The position numbers and the translations under genes were made by a program. Positions 9,375-17,613 of a stretch of 64,000 bases of DNA are shown here, one piece after another; the first letter of the stretch is position 1, and every line of letters starts with the position of its first letter. Source of the DNA: Streptomyces cavernae (lineage in GTDB: Bacteria; Actinomycetota; Actinomycetes; Streptomycetales; Streptomycetaceae). The stretch spans positions 47,904-111,903 of the forward strand of contig NZ_ML137710.1 of assembly GCF_004023625.1 (NCBI RefSeq). The letters are read 5' to 3'. The notes beneath the pieces are model-generated. The model searched no databases, was not told the DNA's origin, and saw only the letters and a program-made list of their open reading frames with translations.

Positions 9375-9478
9375 TGTCGGTTCGGCCGGTCCGCCGGTTC
9401 CGTCCGGGCCGCCTGCCCGCCCGGTGCGGACCGGCGGCCGGCCGCTCGAAGGGCCTCAGGACAGTTTGACGCCGTTTC

Positions 9479-9502
9479 GCGGGATTGGTTGATTACTTAC
9501 AT
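9479..9502. promoter_or_regulatory. Inverted repeat O3, candidate operator overlapping the tetR start
   Basis: The right half (GATTACTTACAT) is nearly identical to the right half of O1; the left half is degenerate (ATTGGTT core). It overlaps the ATG of the TetR gene at 9501, which suggests autoregulation. Confidence 0.45.
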
Positions 9503-10046
9503 GGACACCAGGACACGACAGCGTTCCACCGCCGACGAGCGCCGGGCCACGGTCATGCGCACGGCGATCAAGACGTTCGCCGAGCGCGGGTACTACGGGA
9601 CCTCGACGATGGACGTGGCCAAGGCGGCGGGCATCTCGCAGGGCTACCTCTACAGGCTGTTCAAGGACAAGGAGACGCTGTTCGCGGCCCTGGTGGACTA
9701 CTGCTCGGACCGCCTTCGCGAGTCCGTGGCCGCCGCCGCGGCGGAGGCGCAGAGCACCGATCCGGAAGCGGTCCTGCGGGCGCTGACGGCGTCGTACGAC
9801 GAGGTCATCGCCGACCGGGACGTGCTGATGATCCTCATGCACGCCCAGTGCAGCGCGCGTGAGCCGGTCATCGGCGAGGCGGTTCGCGTCTGCTTCGCCA
9901 AACAGGTCGAGTACATCCGCGCCGTCTCCGGCGCCTCCGACGAACAGATCCGCCGCTACTTCGCGGACGGCCTGCTCAGCAATGTGGTGGTGGCGATCGA
10001 CGCCGCCGCCGTCGACGCACCCTGGGCGCGCACACTGCGTGCCTAG
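9501..10046 (+). CDS. TetR family transcriptional regulator
   Basis: 181 residues. The HTH is canonical: RATVMRTAIKTFAERGYYGT, then STMDVAKAAGISQGYLYRLF with FKDKETLFAALV. The ligand domain follows and is typical in length. The ATG at 9501 was chosen over a TTG four codons earlier because the conserved N-terminus begins there. The gene is flanked by four related inverted repeats, two before the SnoaL-like gene, one over its own start and one after it towards the next operon. It is likely a local autoregulated repressor. Confidence 0.92.
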   Translation: MDTRTRQRSTADERRATVMRTAIKTFAERGYYGTSTMDVAKAAGISQGYLYRLFKDKETLFAALVDYCSDRLRESVAAAAAEAQSTDPEAVLRALTASYDEVIADRDVLMILMHAQCSAREPVIGEAVRVCFAKQVEYIRAVSGASDEQIRRYFADGLLSNVVVAIDAAAVDAPWARTLRA

Positions 10047-10110
10047 CGCCAGGGCCTTCTGATGAATCTCCGCGGCGTCGCACCCACGCCAGGCCCGGGC
10101 CGCGCCCCGT

Positions 10111-10134
10111 ATGTAAGCGGTCAACCTCTTCATG
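10111..10134. promoter_or_regulatory. Inverted repeat O4, candidate TetR operator
   Basis: ATGTAAGCGGTC paired with AACCTCTTCATG. The left half matches the half-site consensus of O1-O3 exactly, and the right half keeps the AAGNGGTY core. It lies between the TetR gene and the catabolic operon that starts at 10326. Confidence 0.45.
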
Positions 10135-10224
10135 GAGAGGTCATCTCGATGGGACTTCGCTGACCCGCCGACTTCGCTGACTGAGCCGACTTCGCCGACC
10201 GCGCCCACTTCTCCGTCATCAAAT

Positions 10225-10236
10225 CAAGCACGCTTG
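10225..10236. promoter_or_regulatory. Palindrome CAAGCACGCTTG, candidate operator of the 10.3-20.9 kb operon
   Basis: CAAGC-AC-GCTTG is a perfect inverted repeat 90 bases before the first gene of the carboxylase operon, followed at once by a second GCTTG-like element. TetR regulators of acyl-CoA operons often bind AAGC/GCTT palindromes. The TetR gene at the operon's far end (19931-20869) is the natural candidate. Confidence 0.4.
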
Positions 10237-10325
10237 CTTGTTTCCTGCGGCGGGCGCTGGCATGCTCTCCGGCACGCACCAGCACACACACCACCAAACA
10301 CCGTCGTCCCCAGGGGAGCGTCACC

Positions 10326-11123
10326 GTGGACACCGTGGACGTGATCGGCGATCTGCAGCGGGAGAGCGAGGAACTCGACTCCCTGGTAAGCGAGTTGACC
10401 GACGCGCAGTGGGCACTCGACACGCCCGCCGCCGGGTGGACCATCGCGCACCAGATCGCCCACCTCGCCTGGACCGACCGGGCCGCCTTCCTCGCGGTCA
10501 CCGACGCGGACGCCTTCGCAGCCGAAGTGGCCAAGGCGCTGGCGGCCCCCGACAGCTGGGTCGACGAGGGCGCCCGCGAAGGCGCCGCGCTGCCGCCCGC
10601 TCGGCTGCTCGCGGAGTGGCGGACCGGACGGCACAAGCTCGACGAGGCCCTGCGCGCCGCCCCGCCGGGCACCCGCTTCCCCTGGTACGGGCCGCCCATG
10701 TCCACCGCGTCCATGGCAACCGGCCGGCTCATGGAGACCTGGGCGCACGGCCAGGACGTCGCCGACGCGCTGCACGTGGTGCGCGCCCCCACCGACCGGC
10801 TCCGGCACGTCGTACGGATCGGCGTCCGCGCCCGCGACTTCGCCTACGCGGTGCACGGACTGCCCGCCCCCGCCGAGGAGTTCCGCGTGGAGGTCGAAGG
10901 GCCCGGCGGTCAGCTGTGGACGTACGGGCCCGAGGACGCCGCTCAGCGGGTCACGGGTCCCGCGCTCGACTTCTGTCTCCTGGTGACCCGGCGCGCCCAC
11001 CGCGCCGACCTCGCTGTACGGGCCGAGGGCCGGGACGCCGACCGCTGGCTGGACATCGCGCAGGCCTTCGCGGGGCCTCCGGGAACGGGTCGCCCGCAGC
11101 GACACGTTCAAGGTGCCGAGTGA
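10326..11123 (+). CDS. Maleylpyruvate isomerase N-domain protein (TIGR03084-like)
   Basis: 265 residues from a GTG. It belongs to the DinB-like four-helix family with a maleylpyruvate isomerase N-terminal domain. The metal-site motifs are visible: WTIAHQIAHLAWTDRAAF near residues 38-57 and the conserved METWAHGQDVADALHV near 137. The family includes mycothiol-dependent enzymes, but most members of this subgroup have no assigned reaction. It is the first gene of the operon and lies about 40 bases before atuA. Confidence 0.85.
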   Translation: MDTVDVIGDLQRESEELDSLVSELTDAQWALDTPAAGWTIAHQIAHLAWTDRAAFLAVTDADAFAAEVAKALAAPDSWVDEGAREGAALPPARLLAEWRTGRHKLDEALRAAPPGTRFPWYGPPMSTASMATGRLMETWAHGQDVADALHVVRAPTDRLRHVVRIGVRARDFAYAVHGLPAPAEEFRVEVEGPGGQLWTYGPEDAAQRVTGPALDFCLLVTRRAHRADLAVRAEGRDADRWLDIAQAFAGPPGTGRPQRHVQGAE

Positions 11124-11163
11124 TCCGTCGAGTGATCCACCCCCTGCGCGAAGGAGCCGCCCC

Positions 11164-12873
11164 GTGACCGCGAAGCGCCGTCCCCCCCTCCGTATCGGAA
11201 ATGCCTCCGGTTTCTACGGCGACCGCTTCGACGCGATGCGCGAGATGCTCACCGGCGGTCCGCTGGACGTCCTCACCGGGGACTACCTCGCCGAACTGAC
11301 CATGCTCATCCTCGGCCGGGACCGGGCCAAGGACCCGAGCGCCGGCTACGCCCGCACGTTCCTGCGGCAGTTGGAGGAGTCCCTCGGGACCGCCCTCGAC
11401 AGGGGGGTGCGGATCGTCACCAACGCGGGCGGGCTCAACCCCGCCGGACTCGCCGCCGCTGTAAGGGAGTTGACCACCAGGCTCGGCCTCGAAGCCAAGG
11501 TCGCCCACGTCGAGAGCGACGACCTCGCCCGCCGGTACCCGGGCAGTCTCACCGCCCACGCCTACCTCGGGGGCGCGGGCATCGCGGAGTGTCTGCGCGC
11601 GGGCGCCGACATCGTGGTCACCGGCCGGGTGACCGACGCCGCCCTCGTCACCGGCCCCGCCGCCGCCCACTTCGACTGGGCCCCGGACGACTTCGACCGC
11701 CTCGCGGGCGCCGTCGTCGCCGGACACGTGCTGGAGTGCGGCACTCAGGCCACCGGCGGCAACTACGCCTTCTTCACCGACCACGACCTCGCCGCTCTGC
11801 ACCGCCCCGGCTTCCCGCTCGCCGAGATCCACGAGGACGGCTCCAGCGTCATCACCAAGCACGACGGCACCGGCGGCGTCGTCGACGTCGGCACGGTCAC
11901 CGCGCAGCTGCTGTACGAGACGTCCGGCGCCCGCTATCCGGGCCCGGACGCCGTCGCCCGCCTGGACACGGTGCGGCTCACCCAGGACGGCCCCGACCGG
12001 GTGCGGATCGACGGCGTCCGCGGCGAGGCCCCGCCGCCGACACTCAAGGTGGGCATCAACCGGCTCGGCGGCTTCCGCAACGAGGTCGTGTTCGTGCTCA
12101 CCGGACTCGACATCGACGCCAAGGCCCAACTGGTCAAGGGGCAGATGGAACTGGCCTTCGACGAGGCCAAGTCCCGCCCCGCCGAGGTGCGCTGGGAACT
12201 CGCCCGCACCGACCGCGAGGACGCCGGCACCGAGGAGACCGCGAGCGCGCTGCTCCGGCTCGTCGTCCGCGACCGGGAACAGGAGCCGGTCGGCCGCGCC
12301 CTCAGCGCGGCCGCCGTCGAACTGGCGCTGGCCAGCTACCCGGGCTTCCATGTCACCACCCCGCCCGGAAAGGGCAGTCCCTACGGGGTGTTCGAGGCCG
12401 CCCACGTCGACCGGGACACCGTACGGCACACGGCCGTGCTGCCCGACGGCCGGCGCGTGGACGTTCCGTTCGGCGAGGACACCCTCGTACTGGAGGAAGC
12501 GGCCGAACCACCGCTGCCCGAGCCCCCGTCCGCCGAGGGCCCCACCCGCCGCGCCGCCCTCGGGCTCGTCGCGGGCGCCCGCAGCGGGGACAAGGGCGGG
12601 GACGCCAACGTGGGCGTGTGGGTGCGGGACGACGCCGCCTGGCCCTGGCTCGCCCACACCCTCACCGTCGACAAGTTCCGCGAACTCCTCCCGGAGACGG
12701 CTGACTTGACCGTCGAACGCCATGTGCTGCCGCGGCTGCGCGCCCTGAACTTCGTCGTCGGGGGAATCCTCGGCCAGGGCGTGGCAGCTCAACCCCGCTT
12801 CGACCCGCAGGCCAAGGGCCTCGGCGAATGGCTGCGCTCGCGTCACCTCGACATCCCGGAGGAGCTGCTGTGA
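11164..12873 (+). CDS. AtuA-like acyclic terpene utilisation family protein
   Basis: 569 residues from a GTG at 11164 with GCGAAGGAG upstream. The DUF1446/AtuA motif is unmistakable: LRIGNASGFYGDRFDAMREM, then GGPLDVLTGDYLAELTMLIL, NAGGLNPAGLA, YLGGAGIAECLRAGADIVVT and GRVTDAAL. The C-terminus carries the short AtuA-tail domain (ARSGDKGGDANVGVWVRDD). AtuA is required for citronellol/geraniol catabolism in Pseudomonas but has no defined reaction. Its stop overlaps a 12-codon duplicate of the next gene's start. Confidence 0.92.
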   Translation: MTAKRRPPLRIGNASGFYGDRFDAMREMLTGGPLDVLTGDYLAELTMLILGRDRAKDPSAGYARTFLRQLEESLGTALDRGVRIVTNAGGLNPAGLAAAVRELTTRLGLEAKVAHVESDDLARRYPGSLTAHAYLGGAGIAECLRAGADIVVTGRVTDAALVTGPAAAHFDWAPDDFDRLAGAVVAGHVLECGTQATGGNYAFFTDHDLAALHRPGFPLAEIHEDGSSVITKHDGTGGVVDVGTVTAQLLYETSGARYPGPDAVARLDTVRLTQDGPDRVRIDGVRGEAPPPTLKVGINRLGGFRNEVVFVLTGLDIDAKAQLVKGQMELAFDEAKSRPAEVRWELARTDREDAGTEETASALLRLVVRDREQEPVGRALSAAAVELALASYPGFHVTTPPGKGSPYGVFEAAHVDRDTVRHTAVLPDGRRVDVPFGEDTLVLEEAAEPPLPEPPSAEGPTRRAALGLVAGARSGDKGGDANVGVWVRDDAAWPWLAHTLTVDKFRELLPETADLTVERHVLPRLRALNFVVGGILGQGVAAQPRFDPQAKGLGEWLRSRHLDIPEELL

Positions 12874-12908
12874 CGGTCCTGCTCGACACCACCGAGGAGT
12901 TGCTGTGA
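12870..12908 (+). other. 12-codon mini-ORF from a tandem duplication of the carboxylase start
   Basis: GTG at 12870 overlaps the atuA stop (GTGA) and encodes MTVLLDTTEELL. Its own stop overlaps the next GTG at 12905, again as GTGA. The mini-ORF's first and last bases repeat the junction around the true start of the carboxylase gene (MTVLATALDTT). This looks like a short tandem duplication that now forms a coupled leader peptide. Whether it is translated is unknown. Confidence 0.5.
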
Positions 12909-14503
12909 CCGTCCTCGCGACCGCGCTCGACACCACGAGCGACGAATACACCGACAACCGCGCCGCGATGCTCGGCAAGCTGGCCGAACTGGAGGCCGAG
13001 CACGCCAAGGCGCTCGCGGGCGGCGGCGAGAAGTACGTCGCCCGGCACCGGGGGCGCGGCAAGCTGCTCGCGCGCGAGCGGATCGAGCTGCTGCTCGACC
13101 CCGACACCCCGTTCCTGGAGCTGTCGCCGCTGGCCGCCTGGGGCAGCGACTACACCGTCGGCGCCTCCCTCGTCACCGGCATCGGCGTCGTCGAGGGCGT
13201 GGAATGCCTGATCACCGCCAACGACCCCACGGTCCGCGGCGGTGCCAGCAACCCCTGGAGCCTGAAGAAGGCCCTGCGCGCCAACGACATCGCGTACGCC
13301 AACCGGCTGCCCTGCATCAACCTGGTGGAGTCGGGCGGCGCGGACCTGCCCTCCCAGAAGGAGATCTTCATCCCCGGCGGGGCGATCTTCCGCGACCTCA
13401 CCCGGCTGTCCGCGGCCGGGATCCCCACGATCGCCGTCGTCTTCGGCAACTCCACCGCCGGCGGCGCCTACGTCCCCGGTATGTCCGACCACGTCATCAT
13501 GGTCAAGGAGCGGGCCAAGGTGTTCCTCGGCGGGCCGCCGCTGGTGAAGATGGCCACCGGCGAGGAGAGCGACGACGAGTCGCTGGGCGGCGCCACCATG
13601 CACGCGCGCGTGTCGGGCCTCGCGGACTACCACGCCGTCGACGAACGGGACGCGATCCGGCAGGCACGGCGCGTCGTCGCCCGCCTCAACCACCGCAAGG
13701 CGTACGCCGATCCGGCCATCGCGGAACCCCCCAAGTACGAAGCGGACGAACTTCTCGGCATCGTCCCCGGCGACCTGAAGGTGCCCTTCGACCCGCGCGA
13801 GGTCATCGCCCGGATCGTCGACGCCTCCGACTTCGACGAGTTCAAACCGCTGTACGGGACCAGCCTGTGCACGGGCTGGGCGCGGCTGCACGGCTACCCG
13901 GTCGGCATCCTCGCCAACGCCCAGGGTGTCCTGTTCAGCGCCGAGTCCCAGAAGGCCGCCCAGTTCATCCAGTTGGCCAACCAGCGCGACATCCCGCTGC
14001 TGTTCCTGCACAACACCACCGGCTACATGGTCGGCCGGGAGTACGAGCAGGGCGGCATCATCAAACACGGCGCGATGATGATCAACGCGGTGTCCAACAG
14101 CCGGGTGCCCCATCTGTCCGTGCTCATGGGGGCGTCGTACGGCGCCGGGCACTACGGCATGTGCGGTCGCGCCTACGACCCGCGGTTCCTGTTCGCCTGG
14201 CCGAGCGCCAAGTCGGCCGTCATGGGCCCACAACAGCTCGCGGGCGTCCTCTCCATCGTCGCCCGGCAGTCGGCGGCCGCGAAAGGGCAGCCGTACGACG
14301 AGGAGGCGGACGCGGCCCTGCGCGCCATGGTGGAGCAGCAGATCGAGTCCGAGTCACTGCCGATGTTCCTGTCCGGGCGGCTGTACGACGACGGGGTCAT
14401 CGACCCCCGCGACACCCGCACCGTCCTCGGCCTGTGCCTGTCCGCGATCCACACCGCACCCTACGAGGGCGCGCGCGGTGGCTTCGGCGTCTTCCGGATG
14501 TGA
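12905..14503 (+). CDS. Acyl-CoA carboxylase, carboxyltransferase (beta) subunit, MCC/GCC type
   Basis: 532 residues, the usual beta-subunit length. Motifs: GGASNPWSLKKALRANDIAY, the oxyanion-loop ESGGADLPSQ, NSTAGGAYVPGMSDHVIMV, GGPPLVKMATGEE, and the C-terminal half with HNTTGYMVGREYEQGGIIKH and GASYGAGHYGMCGRAYDPRF. These are the two crotonase-fold halves of methylcrotonyl-/geranyl-CoA carboxylases rather than of propionyl-CoA carboxylases. The next gene is the biotin subunit. Operon context (AtuA, acyl-CoA dehydrogenase) favours geranyl-CoA or another 3-methyl-2-enoyl-CoA as substrate. Confidence 0.92.
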   Translation: MTVLATALDTTSDEYTDNRAAMLGKLAELEAEHAKALAGGGEKYVARHRGRGKLLARERIELLLDPDTPFLELSPLAAWGSDYTVGASLVTGIGVVEGVECLITANDPTVRGGASNPWSLKKALRANDIAYANRLPCINLVESGGADLPSQKEIFIPGGAIFRDLTRLSAAGIPTIAVVFGNSTAGGAYVPGMSDHVIMVKERAKVFLGGPPLVKMATGEESDDESLGGATMHARVSGLADYHAVDERDAIRQARRVVARLNHRKAYADPAIAEPPKYEADELLGIVPGDLKVPFDPREVIARIVDASDFDEFKPLYGTSLCTGWARLHGYPVGILANAQGVLFSAESQKAAQFIQLANQRDIPLLFLHNTTGYMVGREYEQGGIIKHGAMMINAVSNSRVPHLSVLMGASYGAGHYGMCGRAYDPRFLFAWPSAKSAVMGPQQLAGVLSIVARQSAAAKGQPYDEEADAALRAMVEQQIESESLPMFLSGRLYDDGVIDPRDTRTVLGLCLSAIHTAPYEGARGGFGVFRM

Positions 14504-14513
14504 GGGACCACAA

Positions 14514-16376
14514 GTGATCACTTCTGTCCTCGTCGCCAACCGCGGCGAGATCGCCTGCCGCATCTTCCGCACCTGCCGTGAACTGGGCATCCGTACTGTC
14601 GCCGTGCACTCCGACCCCGACGAGAACGCCCTCCACACCCGCACGGCCGACGCGGCCGTGCGGCTGCCCGGCGGGGCACCCTCCCAGACCTATCTGCGCG
14701 GCGAACTGATCGTGAAGGCCGCGCTCGCGGCGGACGCCGACGCCGTCCATCCCGGATACGGATTCCTCTCCGAGAACGCCGACTTCGCACGTTCGGTCCT
14801 CGACGCGGGCCTGACCTGGATCGGCCCGCCACCGGAGGCCATCGAGGCGATGGCGTCCAAGACGCGCGCCAAGAAACTGATGGGCCTGGAACCCCTGGCA
14901 CAGGTCACGGCGGACGACATGCCGGTTCTGGTGAAGGCCGCGGCGGGCGGCGGCGGACGCGGCATGCGGATCGTACGCGAACTCGACCAATTGGAAGCCG
15001 AGTTGACGGCCGCGCGGGCCGAGGCGCGCGGTGCCTTCGGCGACGACGAGGTGTTCGTCGAGCCCTATGTGGAGGGCGGCCGCCACGTTGAGGTGCAGAT
15101 CCTCGCCGACACACACGGCACGGTGTGGACACTGGGAACCCGCGACTGCTCCCTGCAGCGCCGCCACCAGAAGGTCATGGAAGAGGCCCCGGCCCCCGGC
15201 CTCGGCGCCGAACTGCGCGCCTCACTGGACGAGTTGTCCGTACGGGCCGCCCGCGCCGTCGACTACGTCGGCGCCGGAACAGTGGAGTTCCTGGTCGCCG
15301 GCGGCACGGCCCACTTCCTGGAGATGAACACCCGCCTCCAGGTCGAACACCCCGTCACCGAAGCCGTGTTCGGTGTGGACCTGGTGGCACTGCAGATCCG
15401 GGTCGCCGAGGGCGCGGCTCTGGACACCGACCCGCCCCGCGCCCACGGCCACGCCGTTGAGGCCCGCCTCTACGCGGAGGACCCCGCGCGGGGTTGGGCG
15501 CCCCAGACGGGCACCCTGCACCGCCTGTCCGTACCGAACGGTGTCCGCCTCGACACCGGGTACACGGACGGCGACCCGATCGGCGTGCACTACGACCCGA
15601 TGCTCGCCAAGGCCGTCGCCCACGCCCCCACCCGCGCGGAAGCGGTACGCAAACTGGCGGGCGCCCTGGAACGCGCGGCGATCCACGGCCCCGTCACCAA
15701 CCGGGACCTCCTCGTCCGCTCCCTGCGCCACCCGGAGTTCACCGAGGCCCGGATGGACACGGGTTTCTACGAACGGCACCTGGACGAGCTCACGGCGCCC
15801 GTCACCGACCCGTACGCACCCCTGGCGGCCGCCCTCGCGGACGCACACGGCCGCTCGCGGTTCGGCGGGGGCTGGCGCAACCTGCCCTCGCAGCCGGGGA
15901 CCAAGCGCTACCTCATGGCAGGCGAGGAACACGAGGTCCGCTACCGGCACACGCGCGACGGCCTGACCGCCGAGGCCGAGGACGTGACCGTGGTGCACGC
16001 GGACACCGGCCGGGTGGTTCTCGAAATCGCGGGCGTACGCCGGACGTTCGAGATCAGCCGCCACGGCGACCAGGTGTACGTGAACACCACTACGCTCACC
16101 GCCCTGCCCCGCTTCCCCGACCCCACCGCGGACCGCGCCCCCGGCTCCCTGCTGGCCCCGATGCCGGGCACGGTCGTACGCGTCGCCGAGGGCCTGGCGG
16201 AGGGCGCCAAAGTCGAGGCGGGGCAACCCTTGCTGTGGCTGGAGGCGATGAAGATGGAACACCGCGTGGCCGCCCCCGCCTCCGGCACGCTCACCGCCCT
16301 GCACGCCGTACCCGGCCAACAGGTCGAGGTCGGCGCCCTGCTCGCCGTCGTACACGAGGAGGAACCACAGCCATGA
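14514..16376 (+). CDS. Acyl-CoA carboxylase, biotin-carboxylase/BCCP (alpha) subunit
   Basis: 620 residues from a GTG 10 bases after the beta gene. Biotin carboxylase N-domain (VLVANRGEIACRIFRTCREL), HPGYGFLSENADFA, ATP-grasp with KAAAGGGGRGMRIV, MNTRLQVEHPVTE. The C-terminal BCCP domain has the biotinyl-lysine motif EAMKMEH near residue 582. The region between KKLMG and MPVLVK is slightly short compared with relatives. It carboxylates its own biotin with ATP and bicarbonate, and the beta subunit then moves CO2 to the acyl-CoA. Its stop overlaps the next ATG as ATGA. Confidence 0.93.
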   Translation: MITSVLVANRGEIACRIFRTCRELGIRTVAVHSDPDENALHTRTADAAVRLPGGAPSQTYLRGELIVKAALAADADAVHPGYGFLSENADFARSVLDAGLTWIGPPPEAIEAMASKTRAKKLMGLEPLAQVTADDMPVLVKAAAGGGGRGMRIVRELDQLEAELTAARAEARGAFGDDEVFVEPYVEGGRHVEVQILADTHGTVWTLGTRDCSLQRRHQKVMEEAPAPGLGAELRASLDELSVRAARAVDYVGAGTVEFLVAGGTAHFLEMNTRLQVEHPVTEAVFGVDLVALQIRVAEGAALDTDPPRAHGHAVEARLYAEDPARGWAPQTGTLHRLSVPNGVRLDTGYTDGDPIGVHYDPMLAKAVAHAPTRAEAVRKLAGALERAAIHGPVTNRDLLVRSLRHPEFTEARMDTGFYERHLDELTAPVTDPYAPLAAALADAHGRSRFGGGWRNLPSQPGTKRYLMAGEEHEVRYRHTRDGLTAEAEDVTVVHADTGRVVLEIAGVRRTFEISRHGDQVYVNTTTLTALPRFPDPTADRAPGSLLAPMPGTVVRVAEGLAEGAKVEAGQPLLWLEAMKMEHRVAAPASGTLTALHAVPGQQVEVGALLAVVHEEEPQP

Positions 16377-17533
16377 ACCCCACCCTGGAAACCGAGGAGC
16401 ACAAGGCCCTTCGTTCGGCGGTGGCCGCCCTCGGCAAACGCTACGGCCGCGCCTACCTCACCCGGGTCATCGACGAGGGCCGCCACCCCGACGAACTCTG
16501 GGCGGAGGCAGCCAAACTCGGCTACCTCGGGGTCAACCTCCCCGAGGAACACGGAGGCGGAGGCGGCGGCATCGCCGAACTCTCCATCGTGCTCGAGGAG
16601 TTGGGCGCAGCGGGCTGCCCCCTGCTGATGCTGGTGGTGTCCCCGGCGATCTGCGGCACGGTCATCTCCCGCTTCGGCACCGAGGACCAGAAACGGGAGT
16701 GGCTGCCCTCCCTCGCCGACGGCACCCGGACCATGGCCTTCGGCATCACCGAACCCGACGCCGGATCGAACTCCCACCGGATCACCACCACGGCGCGCAG
16801 GGACGGCAGCGACTGGGTGCTCACCGGCCGCAAGGTGTTCATCTCCGGCGTCGACACCGCCGACGCGACCCTGATCGTCGGCCGCACCGAGGACGCCCGC
16901 ACCGGCCGCCTCAAGCCCTGCCTGTTCATCGTCCCCCGCGACGCCGACGGCTTCCAGCACCACCTCATCGACATGGAACTCCGCGGCGCCGAGAAGCAGT
17001 TCGAGCTGGTCCTCGACGACGTCCGGCTGCCCGCCGACGCACTCGTCGGCGACGAGGACGCCGGCCTGCTCCAGCTCTTCGCCGGCCTCAACCCGGAACG
17101 GGTGATGACAGCCGCGTTCGCGATCGGCATGGGCCGCTACGCCCTGTCCGTCGCGGTGGAGTACGCGAAGCAGCGCACCGTCTGGAAGGAGCCCATCGGC
17201 ACCCACCAGGCCATCGCGCACCCGCTGGCCCAGGCGCACATCGAGCTGGAACTCGCCCGCCTGATGATGCAGAAGGCCGCCCACCTCTACGACGCGGGTG
17301 ACGACGCCGCCGCCGGAGAGGCCGCCAACATGGCCAAGTACGCGGCAGGAGAGGCGTGCGTGAAGGCAGTCGACCAGGCCGTGCACACGCTCGGCGGCAA
17401 CGGCCTCACCCGCGAGTTCGGCCTCGCCTCGCTCGTCACGGCGTCCCGTGTGTCCCGTATCGCGCCGGTCAGCCGGGAGATGATCCTCAACTACGTCTCC
17501 CACCAGACCCTGGGTCTGCCCAAGTCGTACTGA
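16373..17533 (+). CDS. Acyl-CoA dehydrogenase
   Basis: 386 residues. FAD acyl-CoA dehydrogenase fold: MAFGITEPDAGSNSHRITTT, the beta-domain WVLTGRKVFISG, and the C-terminal helices with VEYAKQRTVWKEPIGTHQAI and AVHTLGGNGLTREFGL. Its ATG overlaps the carboxylase alpha stop. By context it is the AtuD/isovaleryl-CoA dehydrogenase equivalent, making the 2-enoyl-CoA that the carboxylase then uses. The exact chain is not readable from the sequence. Confidence 0.92.
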   Translation: MNPTLETEEHKALRSAVAALGKRYGRAYLTRVIDEGRHPDELWAEAAKLGYLGVNLPEEHGGGGGGIAELSIVLEELGAAGCPLLMLVVSPAICGTVISRFGTEDQKREWLPSLADGTRTMAFGITEPDAGSNSHRITTTARRDGSDWVLTGRKVFISGVDTADATLIVGRTEDARTGRLKPCLFIVPRDADGFQHHLIDMELRGAEKQFELVLDDVRLPADALVGDEDAGLLQLFAGLNPERVMTAAFAIGMGRYALSVAVEYAKQRTVWKEPIGTHQAIAHPLAQAHIELELARLMMQKAAHLYDAGDDAAAGEAANMAKYAAGEACVKAVDQAVHTLGGNGLTREFGLASLVTASRVSRIAPVSREMILNYVSHQTLGLPKSY

Positions 17534-17613
17534 GTCGTTCCCACCCACCTCACGCACCCCACACATCCCAACCACCGCAAGCACCCCAGCACAACGTCGT
17601 GCCAGGAGGAACC

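Noticed and set aside
10951..14233. Long reverse-strand frames over the AtuA and carboxylase genes
   Set aside because: They oppose strongly supported genes with clear motifs and carry no domain themselves.
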